Source of the DNA: Bufo bufo
Taxonomy: Eukaryota > Chordata > Amphibia > Anura > Bufonidae
Assembly (NCBI RefSeq): GCF_905171765.1
Contig: NC_053392.1
Location: forward strand, 36,960,956-37,024,955
Reading direction: 5' to 3'
DNA: 64,000 nt
Positions 22,719 to 33,774 of this stretch are shown piece by piece. The notes under the pieces are model-generated. The model made no database searches and was not told where the DNA came from. It saw nothing but the letters and a program-made list of their open reading frames with translations. Position 1 is the stretch's first letter. Each line of letters opens with the position of its first letter. The translations under genes and the position numbers were made by a program.

Positions 22719-23588
22719 TGCACACATGGACAAAATTGTTGGTTTCCTTATGTTAAAAAAAACACAATAGTCACTGAAATAACTTAAAACTGAAAAAAGT
22801 AATTATAAATAAATAAAAATACTGAAAATCAGCTAATGGAAATCAGACATTGCATTTGAATTGTGGTTCAGCAGATTAATAATAAAAAAATAATAATAAT
22901 AATAATTAATAAAAACGGCCTGGACAAAAATGATGGTATCCTAGAAAAGATTGTAATTAATTTGACCATAGGGACATGTGAAACTAAGGTATGTCCTGTA
23001 ATTAGCATCACAGGAATCTTCAAACTTGTTATCAGTCAGTCTGCCTATATAGAAAGTAGTCACTGTGGTTATTGGTATCATGGTGGGTACCACACTGAAC
23101 ATGGACCAAAGAAAGCTAAGGAGAGAGTTGTCTCAGGAGATTACAAAAAAATATATATATATATAAAAACATGCTAAAGGCTATAAGAACACCAGCTTGA
23201 TGTTCCTTTTACGAGTTGCATATATTATTCATAAGTTTAAGGTCTACAGGACTGTAGCCAACCTCCCTGGACGTGGCCACAAGAGGAAAATTGATGACAA
23301 ATTAAGGAGAATGATAATACAAATGGTAACCAAAGAGCCCAGAATAACTTCCAAAGAGATTAGAGATGAACATCAGGTGAAGGTACATCAGTGTCAGATC
23401 GCACCATCAGTCGCTGTCTTAGCCAAAGTGGTCTTAATGAAAGACGAACGAGGAGAAAACCACTGTTGAAATCATAAAAAAAAGCATATTGACAAGCCAC
23501 AAAGCTTCTGGGAGAATGTCCCTTGGACAGATGAGACAAAACTGGAGCTTTCTGGCAAGTCACAAATGAAGCATACAAAGAAAAGAAC
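22719..23588 (+). mobile_element. Tc1/mariner element, 3'-truncated, dead transposase
   Basis: The left end after a TA reads TGCACACATGGACAAAATTG, a Tc1-type terminal repeat. Transposase relics follow in shifted frames: VYRTVANLPGRGHKRKIDDK (helix-turn-helix linker, about 23240-23300), KEPRITSKEIRDE, and PQSFWENVPWTDETKLEL (first catalytic aspartate region, about 23500-23550). The sequence breaks off at about 23588, before the rest of the DDE domain and the right terminal repeat. The region around 22870-22915 has an (AAT)n expansion. Confidence 0.8.
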
Positions 23589-23790
23589 ATTGGGGTCATT
23601 TAATATCCAGAAATATGCCTATATTAGGCATATTTCTGGTGCAGATTGTGGCACAATGGTTATTTGCACCACAATCTGTGACTTTTCCCCTCTAACGCTA
23701 TCCATTCATTTTCCCCATGCAATGGTGACAAATGCATTTGATAGAGGACATCAGTATACTGATCTAAACCCTTAAAAAAAACTTTAATAT
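23589..23790. repeat. Short interspersed repeat with local palindrome
   Basis: CAGAAATATGCCTATA followed by its reverse complement TATTAGGCATATTTCTGG (about 23607-23640) is a palindrome, and GATTGTGG...CCACAATC forms another (about 23645-23680). It directly abuts the truncated Tc1 relic. It is a non-autonomous repeat of unknown family. Confidence 0.4.
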
Positions 23791-23829
23791 TAAAAAATTC
23801 TTCCGTTAGTCCATAAAATTACTGGCAGT

Positions 23830-24770
23830 CTAGGATGGTTTAAGGGCTATTGCATATTATCTTTGGCAGTCTAGGGGTTAATACCCAATATCCCTGGTGA
23901 CCAAGTGGAGGGTTAGGATACAATACACGTTATCTATAAAAATGTATGGTGGTTTGGGGGTTAGTACATATTTCTGGGGGTTTATTGGTTAGAATATAAT
24001 ATCCCTGGTGGGCCAGTTGAAAGTGTTAGGGTTAAATTAAAGTTTTCCGACATTGAGTTCTGTCCTAGGGGCTCAATACTGGAAAAAAACTGATCAGTTT
24101 TATCCTAATGCATTCTGAATAAAGAGCAATGCAGGATGTCCTCAATTCAGTCACTCTTACGGTATTTGGCCGCATGCTGCAGTATTTTCTCCATCCAAAA
24201 TTCCGGAACACTTGCCGGAATGCCAGATGCGGCATTATTTTCCATTGAAATGCATTAATGCCGGTTCCGGCACCAAGTGTTCCGGCAAAACGGATCTGGC
24301 ATGCGCCACCTTTAAAAATGCAAAAAATAAATAAAATTTCCGGATGACACCTGAGAGACGGATCCGGTGTTTCAATGCGGATCCGTCCACAAATGCTATT
24401 CGTTTGCACACGGATTTCCGGATCTTCACAACGCAAGTGTGAAAGTGCCCTAATATACAGTATCTCTGGTGGTCTGGAGGGGAAGGGGGGTTAGGGTCTA
24501 ATATTTAGTACCTACACCCATGATGATCTATGGATTAATTTATAATATCCCTGGTGGTCTGGATATTAAAGGGGGACTAAGGGTATAATATATACAGAAT
24601 ATATACAGCATTATATCTGATGATCTATGATGGTTTGGGGATTAACGCATATTATCATTGGTGGTCTTAGGTAGTTTAGTGGTTAATACATAATATCTGT
24701 TATGATCTATGGTAGTTTTGGTTAACACATCTTATTATCTCTGGTGGTCTAGGAAAATTTAGAAACCCTA
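23830..24770. repeat. Degenerate tandem repeat (roughly 35-60-bp unit), split by a MITE
   Basis: Imperfect repeats of the type GGTTAATACATAATATC followed by TGGTGGTCT occur at 23880-24030 and resume at 24455-24770. Related units with ATCCCTGGTGGTC also occur at 40020-40230. Unit length drifts, so this is an old decayed minisatellite. The MITE at 24150-24450 interrupts it. From 24790 to 25590 no gene or RNA is recognised. Confidence 0.5.
24150..24450. mobile_element. GGATCCG-rich MITE, one end missing (PIF/Harbinger-like)
   Basis: The right terminus reads CGCAAGTGTGAAAGTGCCC followed by TAA, which matches the terminus of the 56631-57129 element. The interior repeats GGATCCG/CGGATC and CCGGAATGCC motifs. 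The left terminal repeat is not found, so this copy is truncated. There is no transposase; the superfamily is inferred from the 3-bp TTA/TAA context of its relatives. Confidence 0.55.
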
Positions 24771-25589
24771 ATTTACATAAAGAATAAAAGTCTTTTTTTT
24801 CCCCCCTCAGGAATGCCGCAACTGGGATACCTAAAGACATGTATCATTTTAATCAGAAGGATCAACCCTACCAGATGGTACACCTGGTTTAAGAGGGTTG
24901 ACCCTGCTGCTCTTTAACTGCACCTATAAAGAATCCTATTGGGGCGCAATCACGGACGGGGTGAACTGTGTCTGAACTGAAGGGTGGAGGGTTTCTGACT
25001 ATATGTTTATGACGTCCGCCCTGAGACCAATTTCGTTGCATTCTTCAGGAACAATCCTGGCAGGACGGATCGCCCACGCACTGTAATGAGGAGCCAAACA
25101 TGGAAAATCTGTCTCATCCCTTCAGGACCACCATTCTACCAGTCATAGAGAATGCAGGCAGGATTGTCTCAGGAGACACATAATGGAGCATCAGATCCAG
25201 AAACACTACAGGCTTTAAGACTTGCAAAGTTAAATATCGTTTCCATAAAGCTCCCACAATGCATCTCTCCAATACTCCTAAATGGCAAACCTGCTTAGAT
25301 GAGGATCTGTAATGGCTGCTGTCATGGGGCCATATTTGTTGTCAAAACAGATGTGAGTAAAAAGCCTTCCATAAGGATGGCTTTCCAGACTTGGGATATT
25401 CCATCTATTTCTGGGAAATCTGGATGAGAACCAGGACCAGTGCAGTGCCTACTCATCATGGTCTCCTCGTGATGTACCATACAGTGTTCAAATAAATACA
25501 CTGACTAGTGGAAAATGAAAAAGAAGAGTTGGAAAACTTAACGTGATTGAGCAGAGATTGACAAAGTATAAACTGGTAGTAGTGCTTGA

Positions 25590-26340
25590 TCAATGATGGT
25601 GCCCCTTTTATTTTGGGTTCTGCAGCAGGTTATACGTTGAAGCAGGGTCACATTAATACAGGGTAGCATCTTCTCTCACTGTGCTACAGGCTGGTAGTGG
25701 TCATACAGATGCTGGAGATCCTCCTATGGTCCTTCCAAGCTCTTTCAACTTGGAGCCATAGTTCGGCCAAGGTGGTTGTTGGCTGCTGTGCACGGGAGAT
25801 CCGTCGCCCCATCCAGTCCCAGATATTCTCGATGGGGAAGAGATCTGGTGATGGACCTGGAAAGTAGAGCTGTTGGATTCCCCCCGAAGAGCACATTATT
25901 CTGTTGGATCACCTCATCTCCTGAGTCAAAAAAACCCCAGTAGGAATAGTTTAAAAGGCTGGTCAATGTTTTCCCAGCGAATAACAGGCAAGAATGCCCA
26001 CTGAAGCTAATGGCACCCCACATCATGCCACCTAATGTTGGTCATGTGTGTCCACACTATGCATGTTGGCAGTAGGTGCTCTCAAGCCTATCTGCAAACC
26101 GTGGTGCATCCATTATTAGTAGCAAAGCAGCACCTGCTTTCACTGAACATTATTGTTTACCACTCATGCCTCTAACGGACTCTCTTGCGGCACTTTGAGA
26201 TACAGCTGCTGTTCTTATACAGTGGTCTTGGGGTGCGTGTCTCTGTCTTGACCGTCCAGAAGCCTGTCGAGTGCCCTCCTATGTCAACACCACTGATGCA
26301 CTACAGAAACCTTTAGTCTAACCATTTCCCAGAATTGATG
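25590..26340 (-). pseudogene. Tc1/mariner transposase relic
   Basis: On the minus strand, frames shifted relative to each other carry MMWGAISFSGHS (about 26026), then FFDSGDEVIQQNNVLF, and GPSPDLFPIENIWDWMGRR followed by AELWLQVERAWKDHR (about 25830-25720). The PDLFPIENIWDW block is the signature around the third catalytic acid of Tc1 transposases; here the glutamate is present, but the middle aspartate block QQDN is changed to QQNN. The sequence continues as N-terminal relics to about 26340. Several frameshifts make it non-functional. Terminal repeats were not resolved. Confidence 0.8.
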
Positions 26341-26499
26341 GATGGACTATCCAGCTTCTCAAAGTCCCTCTAATCGACTTTCAAAGTCCATTAATTGCAC
26401 AAATGGTGCACACTGTCGTCCAATCAACAGTCTTGTAAGAGAGAAGATTAAAAAAAAAAGTGATGCCAGGCAAAAAAAATTCAGTGGAGCATTCACCAC

Positions 26500-27310
26500 C
26501 ACAATACACTATAGAGTGCCTGATCACCACCACAGTATACACTGCCTGATCACAACCACAGTATACACTCCCTGATCACCGCCACAGTATACACTGCCTG
26601 ATCACCACCACCCCAGACTACACAGTGCCTAATCACCAACACCACCAGAGTACACAGTACAAAACCTGATCACCAACACCATATAGTATAGAGTGCCTGA
26701 TCACCACCACAGTATACACTGCCTGATCACAACCACAGTATACACTCCCTGATCACCGCCACAGTATACACTGCCTGATCACCACCACCCCAGACTACAC
26801 AGTGCCTAATCACCAACACCACCAGAGTACACAGTACAAAACCTGATCACCAACACTATATAGTATAGAGTGCCTGATCACCCCCACAGTATACACTGCC
26901 TGATCACAACCACAGTATACACTCCCTGATCACCGCCACAGTATACACTGCCTGATCACCACCACCCCAGACTACACAGTGCCTAATCACCAACACCACC
27001 AGAGTACACAGTACAAAACCTGATCACCAACACTATATAGTATAGAGTGCCTGATCACAACCACCGCACAGCATACAGTGCCTGATCGTCACCACTATAT
27101 AGTATAAAGTGCCTGATCACAACCACCGCACAGCATACTGTGCCTGATCACCACCACTATATAGTATAGAGTGCCTGATCACAACCGTCGCACAGCATAC
27201 AGTGCCTGATCACCACCAATATATAGTATAGAGTGCCTGATCACAACCACCGCACAGCATGCAGTGCCTGATCACCACCACTATATACTGTACAGTATAT
27301 AGTACCTAAA
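26500..27310. repeat. CCTGATCACCACCAC satellite with 178-bp higher-order unit
   Basis: Subunits of about 30 bp around TGCCTGATCACCACCAC are organised into 177/178-bp blocks starting near 26515, 26692 and 26870, each with the same series (PaCAGTATACACT types, CCCCAGACTACACAG, then GAGTACACAGTACAAAACC). From about 27045 the pattern changes to 61/62-bp units with CACCGCACAGCATAC and CACTATATAGTATA. No coding potential is seen. 27311-27549 shows nothing else. Confidence 0.85.
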
Positions 27311-27557
27311 TAAAGTTTCCAAACGGTATCAAAATGGCACTGCCATTGTTAATTGCATCCTGTGCAGCTGTTTGGGCACCATGTCCCTGATTAGTGATGC
27401 CCTCTTCAGTAGTAAAAGCTGATACCCTCTATGCCCCTGTGCCCCTAAGGTCGGACCTGGATGTAGCCACTATGCTTTCCACAATACCATATACTCCAGA
27501 CTCCTGAATGACAACTCTACCTATGTATGCAGCACAACATAAAGGATTCCCATAGAT

Positions 27558-27704
27558 CAGGGATGGCCAACCTGAGGCTCTCCAGCTGTTGCAAAACTAA
27601 AACTCCCAGCATGCCCAGGCTGCCTACAGCTATCAGCCTACAGCAGGGCATGGTGGGAGTTGTAGTGTTAAAACAGCTGGAGAGCCGCAGGTTGGCCATC
27701 CCTG
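27558..27704. mobile_element. hAT-type MITE, 147 bp
   Basis: Terminal inverted repeats CAGGGATGGCCAACCTG and CAGGTTGGCCATCCCTG enclose a near-palindrome, with CTCCCAGCATGCC and GGCATGGTGGGAG. The 8-bp flanks CCATAGAT (27550-27557) and CTATAGAT (27705-27712) match at 7 of 8, as expected for hAT insertion. No coding sequence. From 27713 to 29330 no convincing gene or repeat was recognised. Confidence 0.85.
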
Positions 27705-29339
27705 CTATAGATTGTCCTCAGGGAGTTGGGAAAGCTGGGTTTTAACTTCTTTGGGAGCCCAACTGGTGACCATGTTCATTGTCCCTGCTTTCCAAAATCA
27801 GATCTAAGTAGCAGTCCCCTGAGACGTCTTCTTCAGCACGGGACATTGGTTAAGTGTTTCTTAAGGGGGGAGGCACCAGCGGCACTTAGAAGCCTGCAGC
27901 TAGCAGGAACATTCCCGGTCTGTGGCCCTCAGCCTCCACAAATAAACATCTGCCCAATTCATGTTTTTCAGTTTAATGGGAACGAAAAATAGAAAGTTCT
28001 TCCAGAGCTGGATCTAAGAGGCAGCTGTTTGGCTTGGCCGGCCACTTGGGTAGACCACAGTCCCGTCCATGGAATGGAGTAGAGAGGCGGGCAGGGCGGA
28101 TTGTTAACATTGAGGTGGCCGGGAAGGGTCCTGCCAACAGACGCCATGTGCTCACTCAAGCACTTTGCCTGATTTAGAAAAATACATCTTCTCAGCAAAC
28201 GTCGAGGCTTCGTCCAGCGCTACACAAGGACCTTTGTCTGCAGAAGAAAACTTCTCTCCAAGTCACAAGATCAGGTGGAAATGAACAGTTTGCAAAATCT
28301 GCTGCCAACACACGTTTCTGTGATACGGTGAAATACCGCAGGTGCACGAAAAGAAAATATACAACCAGAGCTTCAATGCAGGAGAGATGGCAGGGCAAGA
28401 AGAAGTCAGGGAGGAAAAAGTGAACCATGTCCAGGGTCAGAGGTAGAGTAAATGTGGCCCCAGGATGATATCATACAAGTCCCTGCACTTTCAGTGTTGG
28501 CGGCTTTTTCTTTAGCTTTACTATTTTAGAATAGTAAATTAATCCACCTCCTGTCTGCTTCTTCATCATCTGTGCTTTATACTGCAGATCTGCCACCTCT
28601 CCTGACATGTCTTAGTAACTACTACTACTGATGGAAATCTTTAATAAAGACTAGCACAAGCTTTCAACAGGTCATTGTACAAAACATGCCTAAAAGTTTT
28701 TTTTTCTGCCATCATCCAGCAGTCCCTTCCAAAAATGTCCTCAATTTTTTTTGAAAATTATTAGCTTTTGATATGGATAGGCATCCTGGCATGTCTCGCT
28801 CTGGTGGACCTGTCCTGTCTTGCGTTACACATACAACCCATAAGTAGGAGTTGTCCATCCCTTCTAACCATGTCAAACCTTATTAGCTGAATTATCATAC
28901 TTAGCCTTTACTGAAGACATGAACAGTCAGTAGGGATCACATCCAATGTCTAATGACAGAATTCTTCTACATGTAGGGTTGCTTACACAGTAGTAGCACC
29001 ATAATGGGTTGGATGAGGAATTCTGTGGTCATGACTCAACACTTGTGACTGAAGGAAAAATAGTTCACAGATCCCACAAAGAATGGGTCAACAAAATCAT
29101 GAAAAGTCAAAGTTTTCCATCTGAGCTAGAAGAAATGACATGAACAAAAAAGGGGGCAACAAGACAAACCTATTGCTATAGCACTAGGTTTTCTTGAAGG
29201 GGTTGCGTCTTGATCAAATTGAGTTTTTCTGGTCCACACATTGCTTCTGCTGTACATACATGAAAGTAAGCAGGTTTATTAGAACTAGAAAAGCTACAAT
29301 TTCTGGGGAAATTGTGTGAAGTGTTCTTGCCTCCACCAG

Positions 29340-29490
29340 TAGTCTACAACTGGAGTGGGCGGAGTAACTGTTGTGTGGTCGGAGTGGCTGGAGTAACTGT
29401 GGAAAGGTTGGACTGGGCAGAGTAACTTTATGGAGTAGGTAGAGTAACTTTATGGAGTGGGCAGAGTAACTGTGTGGAGTGTTTGAAGTG
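29340..29490. repeat. Short tandem repeat GGAGTGGGCGGAGTAACT
   Basis: Five or so imperfect units of about 30 bp share GGAGTGGGC(G/A)GAGTAACTGT or GAGTAACTTTAT. No other features are seen in this stretch. A T-rich fragment with TTTATATAGCACATTTAATT (29587-29612) follows and resembles a dispersed-repeat tail. Confidence 0.6.
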
Positions 29491-29678
29491 AGTAAAGATA
29501 GTAAACATTACACTAACCAATTGATTGATCAAATTTAAAAAGTGCACATGGCAAGCTTGATAGAGTGAGAAATGCATTTCAACTTTTATTTATTTATATA
29601 GCACATTTAATTGCAATGTTGTTGCCAGAAGTGCTTCACAGTTACATTAAAACATACATTTATAAAAACATTAGCAGC

Positions 29679-30345
29679 CGATTTGTGTAGGTGGGCTTGA
29701 AAATGAGGGAGTGGTGGCAGTTTAGAAATCATGTCCTGATTTTTCAGCTCACACTCTAGCTTTTGTCACTCTGCTGGCTGCTCACACAGCTGGGTTCCTA
29801 TGGCAACTCACTCTACACCAAGGGCAGAGAAGAGCGGTTAAAAACAAACTGCTCCAACTTGCTCACTTCACTGGCAATCCTACACCGAAGAGCTTTATAT
29901 TGTGAGATACACAAGACCCAGACCTACATTTTGATGCATAGTATGTCTCTGAAATTTTAAAAATGAAAGCACAGTCGCAGTTCAGAAATTGCCCTTCAAA
30001 TTTGAGGTGGCTAGAGTGGAATTTCAATGAATGTCAATGGGCTGCATAAGTTGCAAACAAATGGTCATATTGTGAAAACTAACAGGACTAGGGCTTAGCC
30101 GTGGACATTTTTTAGTGGCAGCAGGGATAGCTGAACGTTTTGATATAAGATTTGTGTAGGTGGGCTTGAAAATGAGGGGGTGGTGGCAGTTTAGAAATCA
30201 TGTCCTGATTTTTGAGCTCACACTCTAGCTTTTGTCAGCTCACACTCTAGTTTTGAACATTCCGCCATTCATTCCTATGGGACCAATTTCACCACAAAAA
30301 CGCCGATATTTTTTGAACCATTCGGCGAAACGTTCCACAAAGTAA
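29679..30345. repeat. Dispersed repeat with an internal direct duplication
   Basis: An 80-bp stretch starting GATTTGTGTAGGTGGGCTTG at 29679 recurs at about 30150 with only a few changes, including GGTGGCAGTTTAGAAATCAT and CTCACACTCTAGCTTTTGTCA. The right part, CATTCATTCCTATGGGACC, continues to a palindrome-like GGCGAAACGTTCC. The family is unknown. Confidence 0.5.
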
Positions 30346-30699
30346 TAGCACACCAATCGGGAACAATCCGCACGTTTCGGTATATTACTGTCTATGTAGT
30401 GTAAAAACTGTTTGAGGAAGTAGAGTGGTAAATTTGGCTATAATAATAAGAATATATACAGTCAGGTCCATAAATATTGGGACATTGACACAATTCTAAC
30501 ACCACCACAATGGATTTGAAATGAAAGCTTTAACTGCAGACTGTCAGCTTTAATTTGAGGGTATTTACATCCAAATCAGGTGAACGGTGCAGGAATTACA
30601 ACAGTTCGCATATGTGCCTCCCACTTGTTAAGTGACCAAAAGAAATGGGACAATTGGCTTCTCAGCTGTTCCATGGCCAGGTGTGTGTTATTCCCTCAT

Positions 30700-32006
30700 C
30701 CTCCCTCAGTAGGGAGGAATCGAGCAACTATAGACCAGTGAGTCTGACATCAATAGTAGGCAAATTAATGGAAACCCTATTAAAGGATAGGATTGTGGAA
30801 CATCTAAAATCCCATGGATTGCAAGATGAAAAACAACATGGGTTTACTTCAGGGAGATCATGTCAAACAAATCTTATAGATTTTTTTGACTGGGTGACTA
30901 AAATAATAGACGGTGGAGGTGCAGTAGACATCGCATATCTAGATTTTAGCAAGGCTTTTGACACTGTCCCACATAGAAGACTTATCAATAAACTGCAGTC
31001 ATTGAGCATGGACTCCCATATTGTTGAGTGGATTAGGCAGTGGCTGAGTGACAGACAACAGAGGGTTGTAGTCAATGGAGAACATTCAAAACAAGGTCAT
31101 GTTACCAGTGGGGTTCCACAGGGATCTGTACTGGGACCAATTTTGTTTAATATCTTCATAAGTGATATTGCAAAAGGCCTCGATGGTAAGGTTTGTCTTT
31201 TTGCTGATGACACAAAGATATGTAACAGGGTTGATGTTCCTGGAGGGAAACGACAAATGGAAAAGGATTTAGGAAAACTAGAAGAATGGTCAGAACTCTG
31301 GCAACTGAAATTTAATGTGGATAAGTGCAAGATAATGCACCTGGGGCGTAAAAACCCAAGGGCAGAATATAGAATATTTGACACAGTCCTGACCTCAGTA
31401 TCTGAGGAAAGAGATTTAGGAGTAATTATTTCAGAAGACTTAAAGGTGGGAAGACAATGTAATAGAGCAGCACGAAATGCCAGCAGAATGCTTGGATGTA
31501 TAGGGAGAGGTATAAGCAGTAGAAAGAGTGAAGTGCTTATGCCGCTGTACAGAACACTGGTGAGACCTCACTTGGAGTATTGTGCGCAGTACTGGAGGCC
31601 ATATCTCCAGAAGGATATAGATACTCTAGAGAGAGTTCAGAGAAGAGCTACTAAACTAGTACATGGATTGCAGGATAAAACTTACCAGGAAAGGTTAAAG
31701 GACCTTAATATGTATAGCTTGGAAGAAAGAAGAGACAGAGGGGATATGATAGAAACTTTTAAATACATAAAGGGAATCAACTCGGTAAAGGAGGAGAGCA
31801 TATTTAAAAGAAGAAAAACTACCACAAGAGGACACAGTTTTAAATTAGAGGGGCAAAGGTTTAAAAGTAATATAAGGAAGTATTACTTTACTGAGAGAGT
31901 AGTGGATGCATGGAATAGCCTTCCTGCAGAAGTGGTAGCTGCAAATACAGTGAAGGGGTTTAAGCATGCATGGGATAGGCATAAGGCTATCCTTCATATA
32001 AGATAG
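30700..32006 (+). CDS. CR1 ORF2 reverse transcriptase, open but 5'-truncated
   Basis: The frame, in phase with a spurious upstream ATG at 30645 inside Tc1, is open to a stop at 32004-32006. RT blocks in order: SNYRPVSLTSIVGKLME (start of fingers), AYLDFSKAFDTVPH with the first catalytic aspartate at 30942-30944, TSGVPQGSVLGPILFN, and CLFADDTKI with the catalytic pair at about 31199-31210. Then LGVIISEDLKV, YRTLVRPHLEYCAQYW (thumb-like) and a C-terminal part ending WDRHKAILHIR. The catalytic residues look intact over about 435 codons. The endonuclease domain and ORF1 are missing, so it is not autonomous. The open frame suggests a fairly recent insertion. Confidence 0.88.
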
Positions 32007-32097
32007 GGCCAGGGACTATTCATAGGATTCAGATATATTGGGCAGACTAGATGGGCCAAATGGTTCTTATCTGCCGACACATTCTATGTTTCTATAT
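30700..32097 (+). mobile_element. 5'-truncated CR1 LINE nested in Tc1
   Basis: The insert begins inside the CR1 ORF2, with no endonuclease, and runs through the reverse transcriptase to a 3' UTR. It ends GATGGGCCAAATGGTTCTTA, then CTGCCGACACATTCTATG and TTTCTAT, the short ATTCTATG-type tail known from CR1 elements. Tc1 sequence that is normally continuous (CCCTCAT to TATCCC) lies on each side. No clear target duplication is seen, which fits CR1. Confidence 0.92.
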
Positions 32098-33774
32098 TAT
32101 CCCAATTACAATGAGCAGATAAAAGGTCCAGAGTTCTTTTCAAGTTTGCTATGTGCATTTAGAATCTGTTGCTGTCAACTCTCAAGATGAGATACAAAGA
32201 GCTGTCACTATCAGTGAAGCAAGCCATCATTAGGCTGAAAAAACACAACAAACCCATCATAGAGATAGCAAAAACATTAGGTGTGGCCTTCTTAAAAAGA
32301 AGGAACGCATCGGTGAGCTCAGCAACACCAAAAGATCCGGAAGACCAAAGAAAACAACTGTGGTGGATGACCGAAGAATTCTTTTCCTGGTAAAGAAAAC
32401 ACCCTTCACAACAGTTGGCCAGATCAAGAACACTCTCCAGGAGGTAGGTGTATGTGTGTCAAAGTCAACGATCAAGAGAAGACTTCAACAGGAAGGCCAG
32501 ATTAGAGTTTGCCAAACGACATCTAAAAAAGCCTTCACAGTTCTGGATCAACACACCCTATGGACAAATGAGACCAAGATCAACTTGTACCAGAGTGATG
32601 GGAAGAGTATGGAGAAGGAAAGGAACTGCTCATGATCATAAGCATACCACCTCATCAGTGAAGCATGGTGGTGGTAGTGTCATGGCGTGGGCAACCAAGT
32701 ATTAAAAAGTTAAAGTTTGATTTATGATTATTATTCTGTCCCATTACTTTTGGTCCCTTAACAAGTGGGAGGCACATATGCAAACTGTTGCAATTCCTAC
32801 ACGTTCACCTGATTTGGATGTAAATACCCTCAAATTAAAGCTGACAGTCTGCAGGTAAAGCACATCTTGTTTGTTTCATTTCAAATCCATTGTGGTGGTG
32901 TATAGAGGCAAAAATGTTAGAATTGTGTCGATGTCCCCCCCTTTCTGCAGTTGTCTATGTTGGGTCTACACCTGACTGCTCTGATGATGTCATGAGGTGG
33001 CAGTTTTGAAATTGAATATCTGGCTGGATAACCCAGTCTGTGTGTAAGCTTTATTGTTTTTAAATTAGTTGTTTACCAATGTTTTGACCCTGTCTGTCTT
33101 TTACCCTAGCCTCTGGATTTTGACTCAGTTTTGCTCCTTCGGACTCGTTGCATAGTACTTCAACCTCTTGGTTTTGACCCTTGGGCCATGATCTAGGTAT
33201 CTTTTCATATATCTCTCTGGTTTGTTGCTTCCTGACTGATTTCAACGACAACCCCTTGCTTCCCTTTGACTTCACACTGTTCAAGACAACTCTGTACCCA
33301 ACTCATCACCAACTGATGAATTTTCTGAGGACTGTAACTTGGGATTCCAACTAGGAAAGGCCTTACTTCTTTGCAGGGGTTCTAGGGTGAATATTTGGAC
33401 AATATCTCAGGCTCTGTTCATCCTCCGTTGGAAATTCCTCCCAATTTGATGGGAAAAGTAGCAGCTATTCTTTGCCAATTTTTTTAAACTATAACAGAAA
33501 CCTGAAGGATCCCCAAGTCAGCAAGGAACGTCGGGCTCCATTTGGGTCTATCACAGGATTTATTCAGCATTTGGTCATTTTGATTTCTCTGCTGCTGTGA
33601 TTGAGCAGAAATATGGAAACTTTAGTGGAAGTGTCAACACAGACTTATGACCTGACAACCCCTTTAACTGCATGAGACCGCTGAAGCAAATTGCTGGTCT
33701 AAGTGGTTACATGCAAGAATAGTAAATCATTGCTGAACCTCAGCAGTGATGTGCCGTTCAGGCATATGTGACTA

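Larger units (their letters stand above)
30459..32936 (+). mobile_element. Tc1/mariner element split by a CR1 insertion
   Basis: The left terminal repeat starts CAGTCAGGTCCATAAATATT after a TA at 30457-30458. A roughly 200-bp inverted counterpart lies at 32737-32936 (GTCCCATTACTTTTGGTCCC, and GAATTGTGTCGATGTCCC at the end), lacking the last 20 or so bases. Transposase relics at about 32180-32700 include MRYKELSLSVKQAIIRLKK, VKKTPFTTVGQIKNTLQEVG and TNETKINLYQSDG. The D of WTDE is changed to N and the C-terminal DDE half is deleted after WATKY. The host copy was split at about 30700/32097 by CR1. Confidence 0.88.

Noticed and set aside
24795..24880. Possible exon after a strong pyrimidine tract and CAG at about 24809
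   Set aside because: No donor site with a conserved frame follows, the peptide is not recognised, and stop codons appear early in the plausible frames.
26500..27310. CRISPR-like array of direct repeats
   Set aside because: All tandem arrays here lack unique spacers of constant length, and the DNA is vertebrate.
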